64,000 nt of DNA, taken from the NCBI GenBank assembly GCA_021287165.1, contig JAJTAY010000010.1, forward strand, positions 156,710 to 220,709. The letters are read 5' to 3'. The notes under the pieces are model-generated. The model made no database searches, was not told the origin of the DNA, and worked only from the letters and a program-made list of their open reading frames with translations. The translations under genes were made by a program, and so were the position numbers. This document shows positions 51,785-61,009 of this stretch, piece by piece (the stretch's first letter is position 1; each line of letters starts with the position of its first letter). Origin of the DNA: Bacteroidia bacterium. GTDB taxonomy: Bacteria > Bacteroidota > Bacteroidia > Bacteroidales > F082.

Positions 51785-53065
51785 ATGAAACGCGACGAAA
51801 AAGTATTCGACCTGATCCGTCAGGAAAAGGAGCGTCAGATGCACGGCATCGAGCTGATTGCTTCCGAAAATTTTGTGAGCGAACAGGTGCTTGAAGCCAT
51901 GGGTTCGGTGCTCACCAACAAATACGCCGAGGGCTATCCGGGCAAACGCTATTACGGCGGTTGTGAAATTGTTGACCAGACCGAGCAGCTGGCCATCGAC
52001 CGCGCCTGCGAGCTTTTCGATGCCGAATATGCCAATGTGCAGCCCCATTCGGGTGCCCAGGCCAATATGGCCGTATTTCTGGCCTGTTTGCAGCCGGGCG
52101 ATACCTTTATGGGACTCGACCTTTCGCATGGCGGTCACCTCTCGCACGGCTCGCCCGTCAATTCAAGCGGTATCCTGTACCGTCCGGTAGCCTACACTCT
52201 CGACGAAAGCACCGGCCTCATCGACTACGATAAAATGGAAGCCCTAGCACTCAAGGAAAAACCCAAACTCATCATTGCCGGTGCCTCGGCTTACTCTCGC
52301 GACTGGGACTATGAACGCATGCGCGACATTGCCGACCAGGTGGGCGCTATCCTCATGGCCGACATCTCGCATCCATCGGGCCTCATCGCCCGCGGCTTGC
52401 TCGAAGATCCCATCGAATTTTGCCATATTGTAACTACCACCACGCACAAAACCTTGCGCGGGCCACGCGGCGGACTCATCCTCATGGGCGAAGACTTCGA
52501 AAACCCCTGGGGACTCGCAACGCCCAAAGGCGAGATCAAGATGATGTCAACCCTGCTCAACTCGGCCGTATTTCCCGGCATTCAGGGCGGCCCGCTCGAA
52601 CATGTGATTGCCAGCAAAGCCGTAGCCTTTGGCGAAGCTCTCACCGATGAGTATTTCGAATACATCCTGCAGGTGAAGAAAAATGCCGAAGTCATGGCTA
52701 AAGCCTTTATCAGCCGGGGCTACCATGTGGTTTCCGACGGAACCGACAACCACCTGATGCTCATCGATCTGCGTAAAAAATTCCCTGAGATTACCGGTAA
52801 GGCAGCCGAAAATACCCTGGTGAAAGCGGATATTACCCTCAACAAAAACATGGTACCCTTCGATAGCCGCTCGCCTTTCCAAACTTCAGGCATACGCGTC
52901 GGCACGCCGGCAATCACCACCCGCGGCCTTAAAGAACAACATATGGAACCCATTGTGGCCCTTATCGACGAGGTACTCACCAACATCAACGACGAAGCTA
53001 AAATTAAAAGCGTTAAGGCAGAAGTGAACCGTATGATGGAAGCATTTCCGCTTTTTGCCTGGTAA
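51785..53065 (+). CDS. glyA: Serine hydroxymethyltransferase
   Basis: A 426-residue PLP enzyme that converts serine and tetrahydrofolate to glycine and methylene-[41 protein letters not shown], and [13 protein letters not shown] with the PLP Lys at residue 222 are diagnostic. The length and start fit. It is transcribed alone, with a terminator at 53091. TAATTTTG at 51731-51738 may be its -7 box; the nearest TTTG is 16 bases upstream, a little short. Its sequence is unusually rich in C-ending codons compared with its neighbours, as expected for a highly expressed gene. Confidence 0.97.
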   Translation: MKRDEKVFDLIRQEKERQMHGIELIASENFVSEQVLEAMGSVLTNKYAEGYPGKRYYGGCEIVDQTEQLAIDRACELFDAEYANVQPHSGAQANMAVFLACLQPGDTFMGLDLSHGGHLSHGSPVNSSGILYRPVAYTLDESTGLIDYDKMEALALKEKPKLIIAGASAYSRDWDYERMRDIADQVGAILMADISHPSGLIARGLLEDPIEFCHIVTTTTHKTLRGPRGGLILMGEDFENPWGLATPKGEIKMMSTLLNSAVFPGIQGGPLEHVIASKAVAFGEALTDEYFEYILQVKKNAEVMAKAFISRGYHVVSDGTDNHLMLIDLRKKFPEITGKAAENTLVKADITLNKNMVPFDSRSPFQTSGIRVGTPAITTRGLKEQHMEPIVALIDEVLTNINDEAKIKSVKAEVNRMMEAFPLFAW

Positions 53066-53090
53066 AAAACAGGAATGCGATAATAATATA

Positions 53091-53121
53091 AACAGGCATC
53101 TGATTCAGGTGCCTGTTTTTA
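53091..53121 (+). terminator. Rho-independent terminator of glyA
   Basis: AACAGGCA (53091-53098) pairs with TGCCTGTT (53110-53117), with inner TCTGA/TCAGG partial pairing, followed by five T. Confidence 0.8.
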
Positions 53122-53228
53122 TTATTGTTAACATCTTAGTTCTTAGTGATTTGCTATTATTACAAATAGCCTCCAACCAAGATATTTCCAACAGCCACAT
53201 CATTATTCTCACTCAAAACACTCAAAAG

Positions 53229-53492
53229 ATGGACCTCAAAAATCTTTCTCAACTCACCAACGAACAACTGCGGAAAAAGCAAAAGGAGCTAAAAAACAAC
53301 AAAATAACCGACCGCTTTCTTGTTGGCTTCACTTTTGGCATTTTCCTTTTTGCGCTATACTACAATGGTTTTGGCTTCTTCACGTTCTTTCCGCTGATCA
53401 TTGGCTACCAGTTTGTTAAGAAATCGCAAAGCGAGAAGCTATTGGAACTTGAAGTCGAAAAGGAATTCAAGGCCACGGGATTAAGTCTGTAA
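53229..53492 (+). CDS. Small membrane protein, unknown
   Basis: An 87-residue protein. A charged N-terminal helix (LTNEQLRKKQKELKNNK) precedes two adjoining hydrophobic segments (about 29-46 and 47-60, VGFTFGIFLFALYYNGFGFF), then a charged C-terminus. No family is recognised. The start is placed at the ATG at 53229, after the glyA terminator; the longer upstream frame runs back through the terminator hairpin into glyA and is improbable. Confidence 0.6.
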   Translation: MDLKNLSQLTNEQLRKKQKELKNNKITDRFLVGFTFGIFLFALYYNGFGFFTFFPLIIGYQFVKKSQSEKLLELEVEKEFKATGLSL

Positions 53493-53552
53493 TCATGAAA
53501 ACCAAACTCATCAGCGGAATATCGGAGTCCTCAGCCGGGATCTACTGCAAAC

Positions 53553-55493
53553 CTAATCCCTCACGCAATACCGCCTGATGAGGGCATAGGCCTGCGGGAT
53601 GCCTTGCTCGCCGGCCTTGGATAAGTCGCTGCAGGCCAGGCGGTTTTCTGAGAGAAACAGTAAAACCAGAGCGCGATTGTACCAGCTTTCGCCCAGCGTA
53701 GGATCAAGGGCCAGTGCATCGCTGAAGGCGTCGATGGCAGGGTGATATTGCCCTGAAAGAAGAAGCATAAAACCAAGATTGTGATAAAGAAAAGCGGTTT
53801 CGGCCGGCTTTCTGCCAGGACTTTTCAACGCGTTGATAGCTGTTGTGTAGTCGGGCTGGTAGGCTGAGGCTGATGGTTCGGCCGGACTCACACTATTTGA
53901 AATGCTCACCTGAAGCGGTAGTTGAGCCTCCGATTTGAGCTCTTCCATCAAAAACATCACTAAAGCCTTGTTGATACGGGCTGGGGTGTAAAGGTCAGAG
54001 TTAATGCCAATCATCTCAAGCCATGCCAGGGCCTTGCTGTAATTGCTTCGCGCAAGCTCACTTAATGCAAGTTTGAATAAGTCAATATCGCTGTCTGCCA
54101 TGGGGTTTTGTTCGTTTGCCACAATACTGTCCTGCACCCTAAGATTCTCTGGCGCAATCCATCCGAATACAAACTGTTGGCCATAATTCAGGTCGAGGCT
54201 GGCCGTGAATGCGTCCCGACGTAAACCATTTTCTTTGCCACGGATGGCCACGTTGACCACATAAAGCCCGAAGGGCCTGACCTCCTGTTGTTGAAACTGT
54301 GGCCTTGATGCCAGTGCCGGCCCGGCAAATTCCGACTCCAGCCGCATGATTTTTTTAAACCAGAGCGAATCATTGCGGAAAGGGCTGTCGGGCACCTCGG
54401 GTTTGTATTGTTCTTCCAGTAGTCGGGTTGCGGTCTGACGGTCTTCGCTGGCTTCTTTACGCCTGCCCAGCGCCTGTCGTGCCTCTGCACGATTGATCCA
54501 TGCCGCCACAAAACCGGGAAACAGTGTAATAGATCGTGAAAAGTCCGCTTCTGCTTCCGTAAAGGCATCAATCTTCAGCTGAGCGACACCACGGTTGAAC
54601 CAGCTCAATATATGGGTGGGCTGTTGGCTAAGTACCTGCCCAAACAAGCTGATGGCTTGCTTATAGTCTTTCAACTGACTGTATATCAAAGCTCTGTTGT
54701 AAAGAGCCAGGGTGTTGCCGGGCTCAAGCTGATTCACCTTTTCGAGCGAGCGCAGGGCGCCGGTGGTGTCTCCCATATCCAATTCAACCAGAGCACGTTG
54801 GAAGAAAACAATAGGTTCGTCAGGGTGAATGCGTTGCAAGGCATCAAAATCTTCGAGCGCTTCAGTCTTTCTGCCTGTTTCGGTTTTAAGCAGTGCAAGC
54901 CGCATGCGGGCATCGAGCGAAAAGAAGTCGTATTGCACAGCCATGGACATATCGCTCAGGGCCTGGTCGGTATTGCCGAGCATCCTGGCGGCCATGCCTT
55001 TTTTAAGCCAGGCTTCAGCCAGGCGCGGCTGTATGGTGAGCGCCATACGGTATTCTTCGGTGGCTTCGGCTGGTTTGTTCATATTGAACAGGGCATCGCC
55101 CATGGCCAGCCTGAGTCCGGCATCGTAGGGATCGAGCTCGAGGGCTTTTCGGAAATCGTAAAGCGCGTCGTAGTAATTGGCCATCCTCAGACGGGTGAGC
55201 CCACGATAGTGAAACGACCTGATGTGAAGCGGATGCAGCCGGAGGGCCTCCGAAAAATCGCTTTCGGCACCGGAAAAGTCGCCCAGGTTGTATTTGGCCA
55301 CTCCGCGCAAAAACCAGGGCTCAAATAGGTCGGGGCGCACACCTATGGCTGTATTGAGGCTTCGCAGGGCATCGGTAAAACGTTCCTCACTCAGCTCGAA
55401 ACGGGCCTGCTGAATGAATGCGCGATGATTGACCTGAGCTCTGGAAATGAGTGGTAGAAGAAAAATCAGCAATAAAAAACTTTTGCGGAACAT
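53553..55493 (-). CDS. Exported tetratricopeptide-repeat protein
   Basis: A 646-residue protein with a signal peptide (KSFLLLIFLLPLISRAQ) and TPR repeats from about residue 30 to 365, for example SFHYRGLTRLRMANYYDALYDFRKALELDP (one full unit, cited in part), ALYNRALIYSQLKDYKQAI. A different middle region (about 370-560) is followed by two more repeats at about 575-635. It is probably a periplasmic or membrane-associated scaffold. The start overlaps the moaC stop by one base, giving an odd link of moaC and a scaffold protein. Confidence 0.82.
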   Translation of the reverse strand: MFRKSFLLLIFLLPLISRAQVNHRAFIQQARFELSEERFTDALRSLNTAIGVRPDLFEPWFLRGVAKYNLGDFSGAESDFSEALRLHPLHIRSFHYRGLTRLRMANYYDALYDFRKALELDPYDAGLRLAMGDALFNMNKPAEATEEYRMALTIQPRLAEAWLKKGMAARMLGNTDQALSDMSMAVQYDFFSLDARMRLALLKTETGRKTEALEDFDALQRIHPDEPIVFFQRALVELDMGDTTGALRSLEKVNQLEPGNTLALYNRALIYSQLKDYKQAISLFGQVLSQQPTHILSWFNRGVAQLKIDAFTEAEADFSRSITLFPGFVAAWINRAEARQALGRRKEASEDRQTATRLLEEQYKPEVPDSPFRNDSLWFKKIMRLESEFAGPALASRPQFQQQEVRPFGLYVVNVAIRGKENGLRRDAFTASLDLNYGQQFVFGWIAPENLRVQDSIVANEQNPMADSDIDLFKLALSELARSNYSKALAWLEMIGINSDLYTPARINKALVMFLMEELKSEAQLPLQVSISNSVSPAEPSASAYQPDYTTAINALKSPGRKPAETAFLYHNLGFMLLLSGQYHPAIDAFSDALALDPTLGESWYNRALVLLFLSENRLACSDLSKAGEQGIPQAYALIRRYCVRD

Positions 55494-55951
55494 CAGGCTG
55501 CGGGCTCGCCTTTGGTTTTTAAAATGAGCCTGATGTCGCTCATAACCATTTGTTTATCCACGGCCTTGCACATATCGTAAACGGTTAGCAAAGCCACATT
55601 GACCGCCGTAAGTGCTTCCATCTCCACGCCAGTGGGGCCAGTGCAGCGCGTGGAAGCGACAACCCTGACACCATCCTTCCGAAGTTCGGCCTTTACGCTG
55701 ATATGGCTCAGCTGCAGCGGATGACAAAGCGGAATCAGGTTGGCTGTTTGCTTGGCCGCCTGTATGCCGGCAATTTCGGCTATGGTGAGTACATCGCCCT
55801 TTTTCATCTGGTTTTGCCTAATGAGCTCGATGGTTTCGGGCTGAAGCCTGATAAAACCTTCGGCTTCGGCATGTCGCTCAACGGCCGGTTTGGCGCTCAC
55901 ATCAACCATGCTGGCCTTGCCTTTGTCGTCGGTATGTGTAAGTTTGGCCAT
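55493..55951 (-). CDS. moaC: Cyclic pyranopterin monophosphate synthase
   Basis: A 152-residue enzyme that forms cPMP from the MoaA product in pterin cofactor synthesis. [43 protein letters not shown] with the conserved Lys and His, [14 protein letters not shown] and [17 protein letters not shown] are diagnostic. It is transcribed from the minus strand, downstream of moaA and moeA with a 41-base gap. These genes serve molybdopterin or tungstopterin, needed by the aldehyde oxidoreductase in this window. Confidence 0.96.
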   Translation of the reverse strand: MAKLTHTDDKGKASMVDVSAKPAVERHAEAEGFIRLQPETIELIRQNQMKKGDVLTIAEIAGIQAAKQTANLIPLCHPLQLSHISVKAELRKDGVRVVASTRCTGPTGVEMEALTAVNVALLTVYDMCKAVDKQMVMSDIRLILKTKGEPAA

Positions 55952-55992
55952 GTTAAGTGTTTTAACTAAAACGGTATTCGAAAGTCAATGTT

Positions 55993-56793
55993 TTATCCGC
56001 CAATGTTGTTGAATTGATTTTTATGGTTTACCGAACCACAGGCGGGTTTGTTGTTCAGGGCAGCTTCAAAGGCTTTTTCGATTCCCAAAGTCCTGACATT
56101 ATAGGCCAGATCGCTGAAAAGACAGGGCTTGAGGTCGCCATTGGCTGTCAGTCGCATGCGGTTGCAGCTGGCACAATGGCCTCCATCGCCGCCAATGACC
56201 TGCGAAAACTGTCCGGTTTCGAGGTTCATTTCCTTGATAAAGCGCAGCTGCAAACCCTCTTGCCTGCAAAATTCCTTCACTGCCCTGGCATCGGGTTCGT
56301 CCGGACTTTTATTAATGACGCAGTTGATTTTAATAGGCTCAAGACCAGCCTTACGTGCTGCTGCAATGCCCCGCAAAACATCTTCGAGATGGCCAAACCT
56401 GGTGATTTGCCTGAAGCGCTCTGGGTCAACGCTGTCGAGACTAATGTTAACCCGCTGTAATCCAGCTGATTTAAGGTCATTTGCAAAGCGATCGAGCAAT
56501 ACCCCGTTGGTTGTCATGGCCAGCTCGTTGAGTCCCGGAATGGCAGCTGTCATCCTTACAAGTTCCACGATATTTTTCCTCACCAACGGCTCACCTCCGG
56601 TGATGCGGACCTTGCTCACGCCATGCTCAACGGCATAACGTATCACCTGAGTTATCTCTTCAAACGTCAGTACCTCACTGTGAGGGAGCGGAGTAATGCC
56701 ACACTCGGGCATGCAGTAGGTGCACCGCAGGTTGCAACGGTCGGTTACCGAAACCCTCAGATAGGTGATTTTTCGCTTAAAAGAGTCGTACAT
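55993..56793 (-). CDS. moaA: GTP 3',8-cyclase, short form
   Basis: A 266-residue radical SAM enzyme that starts pterin cofactor synthesis from GTP. The radical SAM cluster is C20-X3-C24-X2-C27 (RCNLRCTYC). GGEPLVRKN is the SAM-binding motif. The C-terminal cluster is C207-X2-C210-X13-C224 (HCASCNRMRLTANG ... KPCLF), and the essential C-terminal GG is present. Canonical MoaA has about 325-340 residues; the stretch between the last barrel strand (LRFIKEM) and the second cluster is shortened by about 45-50 residues. Overlaps moeA by 17 bases. Confidence 0.93.
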   Translation of the reverse strand: MYDSFKRKITYLRVSVTDRCNLRCTYCMPECGITPLPHSEVLTFEEITQVIRYAVEHGVSKVRITGGEPLVRKNIVELVRMTAAIPGLNELAMTTNGVLLDRFANDLKSAGLQRVNISLDSVDPERFRQITRFGHLEDVLRGIAAARKAGLEPIKINCVINKSPDEPDARAVKEFCRQEGLQLRFIKEMNLETGQFSQVIGGDGGHCASCNRMRLTANGDLKPCLFSDLAYNVRTLGIEKAFEAALNNKPACGSVNHKNQFNNIGG

Positions 56794-57952
56794 CGGCCTT
56801 TTCTCCGGCTTTTATTTCTTTAATGCCTGCCGCAATGCTCATTAATCCATGTGCCTCCGACAGGGCATTAATGTGCGCCGAACCATGGTAGTCGAGCGGC
56901 TGTATGCTTCCGTTGGCTTCAATACGAACCGGTACAAACAACTGGCGCTCAGTGTTTTTTCTGCTAAAATCTTCTGCAAGCGGCAATTTTACCACGGGTG
57001 CAATGTAGTTGTGGCCCATCAGATGGTAGAGGAAAGGCATGCCCAGCAACCTGAAAATGTTGTGCGACGAAACCGGATTGCCCGGTAAGGCGAGTATGAA
57101 TTGACTGCCCGAGCTGGCAAAAACGGTCGGTCGGCCGGGCTGCACAGCCAGCGACTTGAAAAGTATGCTAAACCCAAGCCTTTGCAGCACTTTGGGCACG
57201 TAGTCGTAGTCGCCCATGGAGATGCCGCCGCTGAGTAGCAGTACGTCGCTGGTTTGCAATGCTTTGGCCATCATGCTTTCGGTTTCGGCTTCGCGGTCGG
57301 GGATAATGCCGCCAAAAACAGGGTCGAGCTGCATCTGCTGAACCAGGGCCATCAGCTGGCTGCTGTTAGCATCGCGGATTTGTCCATCAGCAGGCGTTTG
57401 ATGAGGAGCTACCAGCTCGTCACCAGTCGAAAATATGGTAACGGCCGGTCGCCTTGCAACAATTAGTTCGTTTGCGCCGACGCTGGCCGCAACAGCCAGG
57501 TGCGAAGGCCTGAGCAATGTACCTTTGGTGAGCACCACCTCGCCCAGACGAATATCCTCGGCCTTTTTGGCGATGTTACTTTTTTTCGGTCGTATCTCGA
57601 CGACGATCTTACTTTCAGCATCCAGACGCGTGTGCTCTACCATCACCACGCAATCGGCACCTTCGGGCACTTTGGCGCCGGTCATTATTTTGGTGCATTG
57701 TACAGGTCCCACGGGCTGCGAAGGCACTGCTCCGGCTGCCACAGTTTCGATGAGCTGCAGGGGCTTTTCCAGGTCGGCCCAACGGCAGGCGTAGCCGTCC
57801 ACCGATGCCTTGTCGAAGGGCGGCATGTCCATATCGCTGTGCACATCCTGCGCCAGGATGCGTCCTACGGCCTTGTGAAGACCAACAACTTCCGTGGTAA
57901 GGTTATATTGAACTGATTTCAGAAGCGCGAGCGCTTCGTCGAGCAAAAGCAT
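56777..57952 (-). CDS. moeA: Molybdopterin molybdenumtransferase
   Basis: A 391-residue enzyme that inserts molybdate or tungstate into adenylated pterin. AQDVHSDMDMPPFDKASVDGYA, KIMTGAKVPEGADCVVMVEHT, IFSTGDELV, LLLSGGISMGDYDYV and LALPGNPVSS are family marks. I place the start at the ATG at 57952; the TTG at 57970 would lie within a probable -7 element (TACCTTTG, 57975 to 57968). MoeA is followed by moaA with a 17-base overlap. The presence of one moeA fits supply of a single metal form; which metal is unknown. Confidence 0.94.
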   Translation of the reverse strand: MLLLDEALALLKSVQYNLTTEVVGLHKAVGRILAQDVHSDMDMPPFDKASVDGYACRWADLEKPLQLIETVAAGAVPSQPVGPVQCTKIMTGAKVPEGADCVVMVEHTRLDAESKIVVEIRPKKSNIAKKAEDIRLGEVVLTKGTLLRPSHLAVAASVGANELIVARRPAVTIFSTGDELVAPHQTPADGQIRDANSSQLMALVQQMQLDPVFGGIIPDREAETESMMAKALQTSDVLLLSGGISMGDYDYVPKVLQRLGFSILFKSLAVQPGRPTVFASSGSQFILALPGNPVSSHNIFRLLGMPFLYHLMGHNYIAPVVKLPLAEDFSRKNTERQLFVPVRIEANGSIQPLDYHGSAHINALSEAHGLMSIAAGIKEIKAGEKADVRLF

Positions 57953-57996
57953 CACTTTTTTTACCCGCAAAGGTAGTGCTTGCTGACTTATCGGAC

Positions 57997-58383
57997 TCAG
58001 CTCAGTATGCTCTCGAAGGTTTCGGGGTCGAAATTGAAGCCAAACATAAAAATGGCTGCAAGCACCGCAAGCGAGGCCAGTAATAGGATAATTAATACTA
58101 TACCATTGATTATAAAATAATTACCAATGTTCTGCATAGCTTCTTCCAAAGCGTACCGGTCGCCGTAGCTTGTTGCCGTTTTAGCCTTGCTTGCCGCCTT
58201 TACCAGCAGATAACCCATCCAGATGGGCAGCCAGGCCACGATGATTCCGATGATCGACATGGCGGTCATAACACCATAAATAATGGCAGCAATGCCGAGA
58301 AACTTCATCCAGCTGGCATAGCGCGAGAGGCTGAAACTGACTTCCCTGATCAGGTTCTGCTCTTGTAAATTATTGAAATCCAT
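57997..58383 (-). CDS. DUF5362 membrane protein
   Basis: A 128-residue protein with three hydrophobic segments (about 25-45, 47-65, 88-115) and a YASWMKFLGIAAIIYG start typical of DUF5362, a family of Bacteroidota and related phyla without known function. The middle loop AASKAKTATSYGDRYALEEAMQNI, cited in part, is conserved. It lies between the divergent MOSC-Mog gene and moeA, and may have no link with the cofactor genes. Confidence 0.78.
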   Translation of the reverse strand: MDFNNLQEQNLIREVSFSLSRYASWMKFLGIAAIIYGVMTAMSIIGIIVAWLPIWMGYLLVKAASKAKTATSYGDRYALEEAMQNIGNYFIINGIVLIILLLASLAVLAAIFMFGFNFDPETFESILS

Positions 58384-58460
58384 TGTTTTGATTGTTTGAT
58401 GTACGAGTAAGGATTTGGCTCGGTCTAATTTAGGTAATTTCGCAAATGTAAAATGCAGTT

Positions 58461-59402
58461 ATGACGGACGAAAAAAGAGGTTTTATCCGGTCGGTAAACA
58501 TTTCAATAACAAAGGGAACGGTCAAGCAGCCCGTGCCGAAGATCCGACTATTCGATAAGGGCGTGGAAGGCGATGCACATTCGGGGAGCTGGCATCGGAT
58601 GGTGAGTTTGCTTGGCATTGAGAGCTACGAAAAATTCACTGCAGAGGCCGGCCGCTCTTTTAAGTTTGGAGATTTTGCAGAGAACATCACCACTGAAGGA
58701 CTTTTGCTCTACGAAACAGCTCCTTTCGACCGCTTGCTTTTCGATGAGGCTGTGCTGGAAATCACGCAGATTGGCAAGAAATGTCATGGCAAGGGATGTG
58801 CCATTTTCAACGAGGTTGGCAATTGTGTGATGCCCAAAGAAGGAATTTTCGCCCGTGTGCTCAGGGGAGGCACGATAAAGGCAGGTGATGGTTTTACATA
58901 TCAGCCAAAAATTTTCAAGGCCAGGGTAATCACCCTTTCCGACAGGGCAAGCCGTGGCGAATACGACGATTTGAGCGGGCCGGAGGTGGAGCGTCTGTTG
59001 TCCGAATTTTTTACAGCCAATGGCTGGAAAGCCGACATCGGAAGGGTGGTCATTCCCGACGATGCTGCACAATTAGCCATGCAATTTGAGGAAACCAGGC
59101 AACAGCAATACGACATCATTATCACCACCGGCGGCACGGGTATTGGCCCCCGCGATATTAGTCCGGATGTAGCCAAACAGTTCATTGACAAGGAGATACC
59201 TGGCATCATGGAGCATATACGTTGGAAATACGGACAAGAGAAACCCCAGGCTCTGACGAGCCGTAGTGTTTGCGGAACTATGGATCAGAGCCTGCTTTTC
59301 GTTTTGCCGGGGAGTGTGAGGGCTGTTAAAGAGTATATGGAAGAGATAAATAAATCGCTCAAACACTTGATGTTCATGCTCAAAGGCATTGACCTTCATT
59401 AA
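58461..59402 (+). CDS. MOSC-MogA/MoaB fusion protein
   Basis: A 313-residue fusion. Residues about 1-150 are a MOSC domain (KIRLFDKGVEGDAHSGSW, KKCHGKGCAIF with the conserved Cys), the sulfur-carrier domain of Moco sulfurases. Residues about 155-313 are a MogA/MoaB domain that adenylates molybdopterin (IITTGGTGIGPRDISPDV, ALTSRSVCGTMDQSLLFVLPGS in part). Fusion of these two in one chain is known in anaerobic Bacteroidota and clostridia. It is divergent from the moeA-moaA-moaC genes and fits the same pathway. Confidence 0.9.
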   Translation: MTDEKRGFIRSVNISITKGTVKQPVPKIRLFDKGVEGDAHSGSWHRMVSLLGIESYEKFTAEAGRSFKFGDFAENITTEGLLLYETAPFDRLLFDEAVLEITQIGKKCHGKGCAIFNEVGNCVMPKEGIFARVLRGGTIKAGDGFTYQPKIFKARVITLSDRASRGEYDDLSGPEVERLLSEFFTANGWKADIGRVVIPDDAAQLAMQFEETRQQQYDIIITTGGTGIGPRDISPDVAKQFIDKEIPGIMEHIRWKYGQEKPQALTSRSVCGTMDQSLLFVLPGSVRAVKEYMEEINKSLKHLMFMLKGIDLH

Positions 59403-59472
59403 CATAGCTTTGTGGATTAAAATTTCTGGTTTACAATTCCAGCCCACCGATTCGATGTAGTTTTGAACGCTT

Positions 59473-59769
59473 ATGATCAGAAAAATTGCTCAACATCTTT
59501 CGCGCTTTAAATATGTCTACACCCTGCTGGCTTTTGTGGTGTGGATGATTTTTTTCGACCAGAACAGGGTGGAGCATTATCTGAGATTGCAAAACAGCTA
59601 CAACAACCTCATCCGCCAGAAGCAATACTATCAGAAAGAAATCAAGGCCAATCAGGATGAGCTAAACCGCCTGCGCTACGACACGACTTATATGGAAAAG
59701 GTGGCCCGTGAAAAATACCTGATGAAACGGCCCGGAGAAAAGATTTATGTGATGGCCCGGGAGGAATAG
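59473..59769 (+). CDS. Septum formation initiator (FtsB/DivIC family)
   Basis: A 98-residue protein. One transmembrane helix (about 16-32, YVYTLLAFVVWMIFFDQNR) precedes a coiled coil (YYQKEIKANQDELNRLRYDTTYMEKVAREKY, cited in part). This is the layout of FtsB/DivIC, which joins FtsL and FtsQ in the divisome. The ending MKRPGEKIYVM is typical for Bacteroidota. TAGCTTTG at 59405-59412 may be the -7 box. Confidence 0.88.
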   Translation: MIRKIAQHLSRFKYVYTLLAFVVWMIFFDQNRVEHYLRLQNSYNNLIRQKQYYQKEIKANQDELNRLRYDTTYMEKVAREKYLMKRPGEKIYVMAREE

Positions 59770-60091
59770 CATCCCTTTATTTCCTTTTCGTTAATTATTG
59801 CAAATTCGGCTGCAAACGGCTTATTTTTTGCAACCTGAAGGCATGTTTAGTGTTCTTGATCAAAAAAGGAGATTGCATCATGCTTTACTTTTTCGAAAAT
59901 ATTGTACGCAGGATAAGAAACCGCCACAAAAGCCCAGATGCCGGCACCAGGGTAAGGTATTTATTCAATATGCCAGGCTTTCGCAACTTTCATCTGTTGC
60001 CTTACAAAAGCAAGCGCCCGCCGCTGAATATTTTCAGGCCGCACTGGACTGGAAGCATCAGACCCGCTATTAGAATGAAACGTTTGGCCAG
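59770..60091. other. Intergenic stretch of 322 bases, possibly with a short gene
   Basis: Between the FtsB-like gene and the ABC ATPase gene. It holds one small open frame (59880-60095) with its own entry. No hairpin with T-run, promoter with both boxes, or RNA gene was seen in the rest. Confidence 0.5.
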
Positions 60092-60095
60092 ATGA
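59880..60095 (+). CDS. Possible small basic protein upstream of ABC exporter
   Basis: A 71-codon frame from the ATG at 59880 (in-frame ATG at 59850 also open). The product is rich in Arg and Lys (RRIRNRHKSPDAGTRVRY) without any recognised domain or membrane segment. Its TGA overlaps the ATG of the ABC ATPase by four bases (ATGA), an arrangement shared with the two downstream junctions, which is the main reason to take it seriously. Composition alone could also arise by chance. Confidence 0.3.
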   Translation: MLYFFENIVRRIRNRHKSPDAGTRVRYLFNMPGFRNFHLLPYKSKRPPLNIFRPHWTGSIRPAIRMKRLAR

Positions 60096-61009
60096 TGCAG
60101 GAGCATCAGCAAACGGTTGTAGCCTTGCGCGACCTCAGCAAGTCGTTTGGTCAGATCAATGCGGTTGACAACCTGAGTCTTAGTGTTTGCCGCGGCGACA
60201 TTTATGGATTTCTAGGCCCAAACGGTTCCGGAAAAAGCACCACTATTCGCATGATGCTCAGTCTGATACGACCCGATTCGGGAGAGGTGCTTCTTTTTGG
60301 CGAACGACTCACCGACCACAACCGGAGCATTTTGCGAAAAGTTGGTGCCCTCATCGAAAGACCTGATTTCTACAACTATTTGTCAGCCTATCGTAACCTC
60401 GAAATCCTCGCCGGATACTCGGGTGTGGATGCCGACAAAAAGAAAATTTTTGCCTTGCTCGAAATGGTAGGCCTATATGGCCGAGAGCACAGCAAGGTGA
60501 AAACCTTCAGCCAGGGCATGAAACAACGCCTGGGAATTGCGCAGGCCTTGCTTCACGAACCCGAACTCATCATCCTCGACGAGCCGGTGAACGGCCTCGA
60601 CCCACAAGGCATTCGGGATATGCGCGAGCTCATCCTCCGCCTAAACCGCGAGCATGGCAAAACCCTGATCATCTCATCACACATCCTACGCGAAATGGAA
60701 CTCGTGGCCAACCGCATGGTGGTCATCAGCAAGGGCCGTGTGGTGGCCGAAGGCAATGTTCATGAGCTGATTAAAGATTCGGGACGGACACTTAATCTGC
60801 TGACCAATAAACCCGAAGAATCATTGCAGTTGCTGAAGAAACATTTTCCGCGCAGTGCTGTTTACCTTTTGCCTAACGGTGAGCTCGAAATGGAAGCCAT
60901 GCACATCGACGCCCCTGCCATCAGTCGCTTGATTGTTGAAAACGGGATTGAACTGCACAGCTTAAGCTCGCGCAACAGTTTGGAAGACTATTTTCTGCAG
61001 GTAACATGA
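60092..61009 (+). CDS. ABC transporter ATPase (ABC-2 exporter)
   Basis: A 305-residue ATPase. Walker A FLGPNGSGKSTTIRMM, signature TFSQGMKQRLGIAQAL, Walker B ELIILDEPVNGLDPQGIRD and switch His in ISSHILRE are present. The C-terminal about 80 residues form the extra domain of ABC-2 type ATPases of the bacitracin/Nod class. It overlaps the permease gene by four bases, and the LolA-like gene follows, making a three-gene unit. The substrate is unknown. Confidence 0.92.
   Translation: MMQEHQQTVVALRDLSKSFGQINAVDNLSLSVCRGDIYGFLGPNGSGKSTTIRMMLSLIRPDSGEVLLFGERLTDHNRSILRKVGALIERPDFYNYLSAYRNLEILAGYSGVDADKKKIFALLEMVGLYGREHSKVKTFSQGMKQRLGIAQALLHEPELIILDEPVNGLDPQGIRDMRELILRLNREHGKTLIISSHILREMELVANRMVVISKGRVVAEGNVHELIKDSGRTLNLLTNKPEESLQLLKKHFPRSAVYLLPNGELEMEAMHIDAPAISRLIVENGIELHSLSSRNSLEDYFLQVT

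Noticed and set aside
53055..53228. Upstream extension of the small membrane protein gene back into glyA
   Set aside because: It would run through the glyA terminator hairpin; the ATG at 53229 is a better start.
54612..55328. Plus-strand frame of 238 codons over the TPR protein gene
   Set aside because: Antisense shadow; the TPR frame is clearly the coding one.
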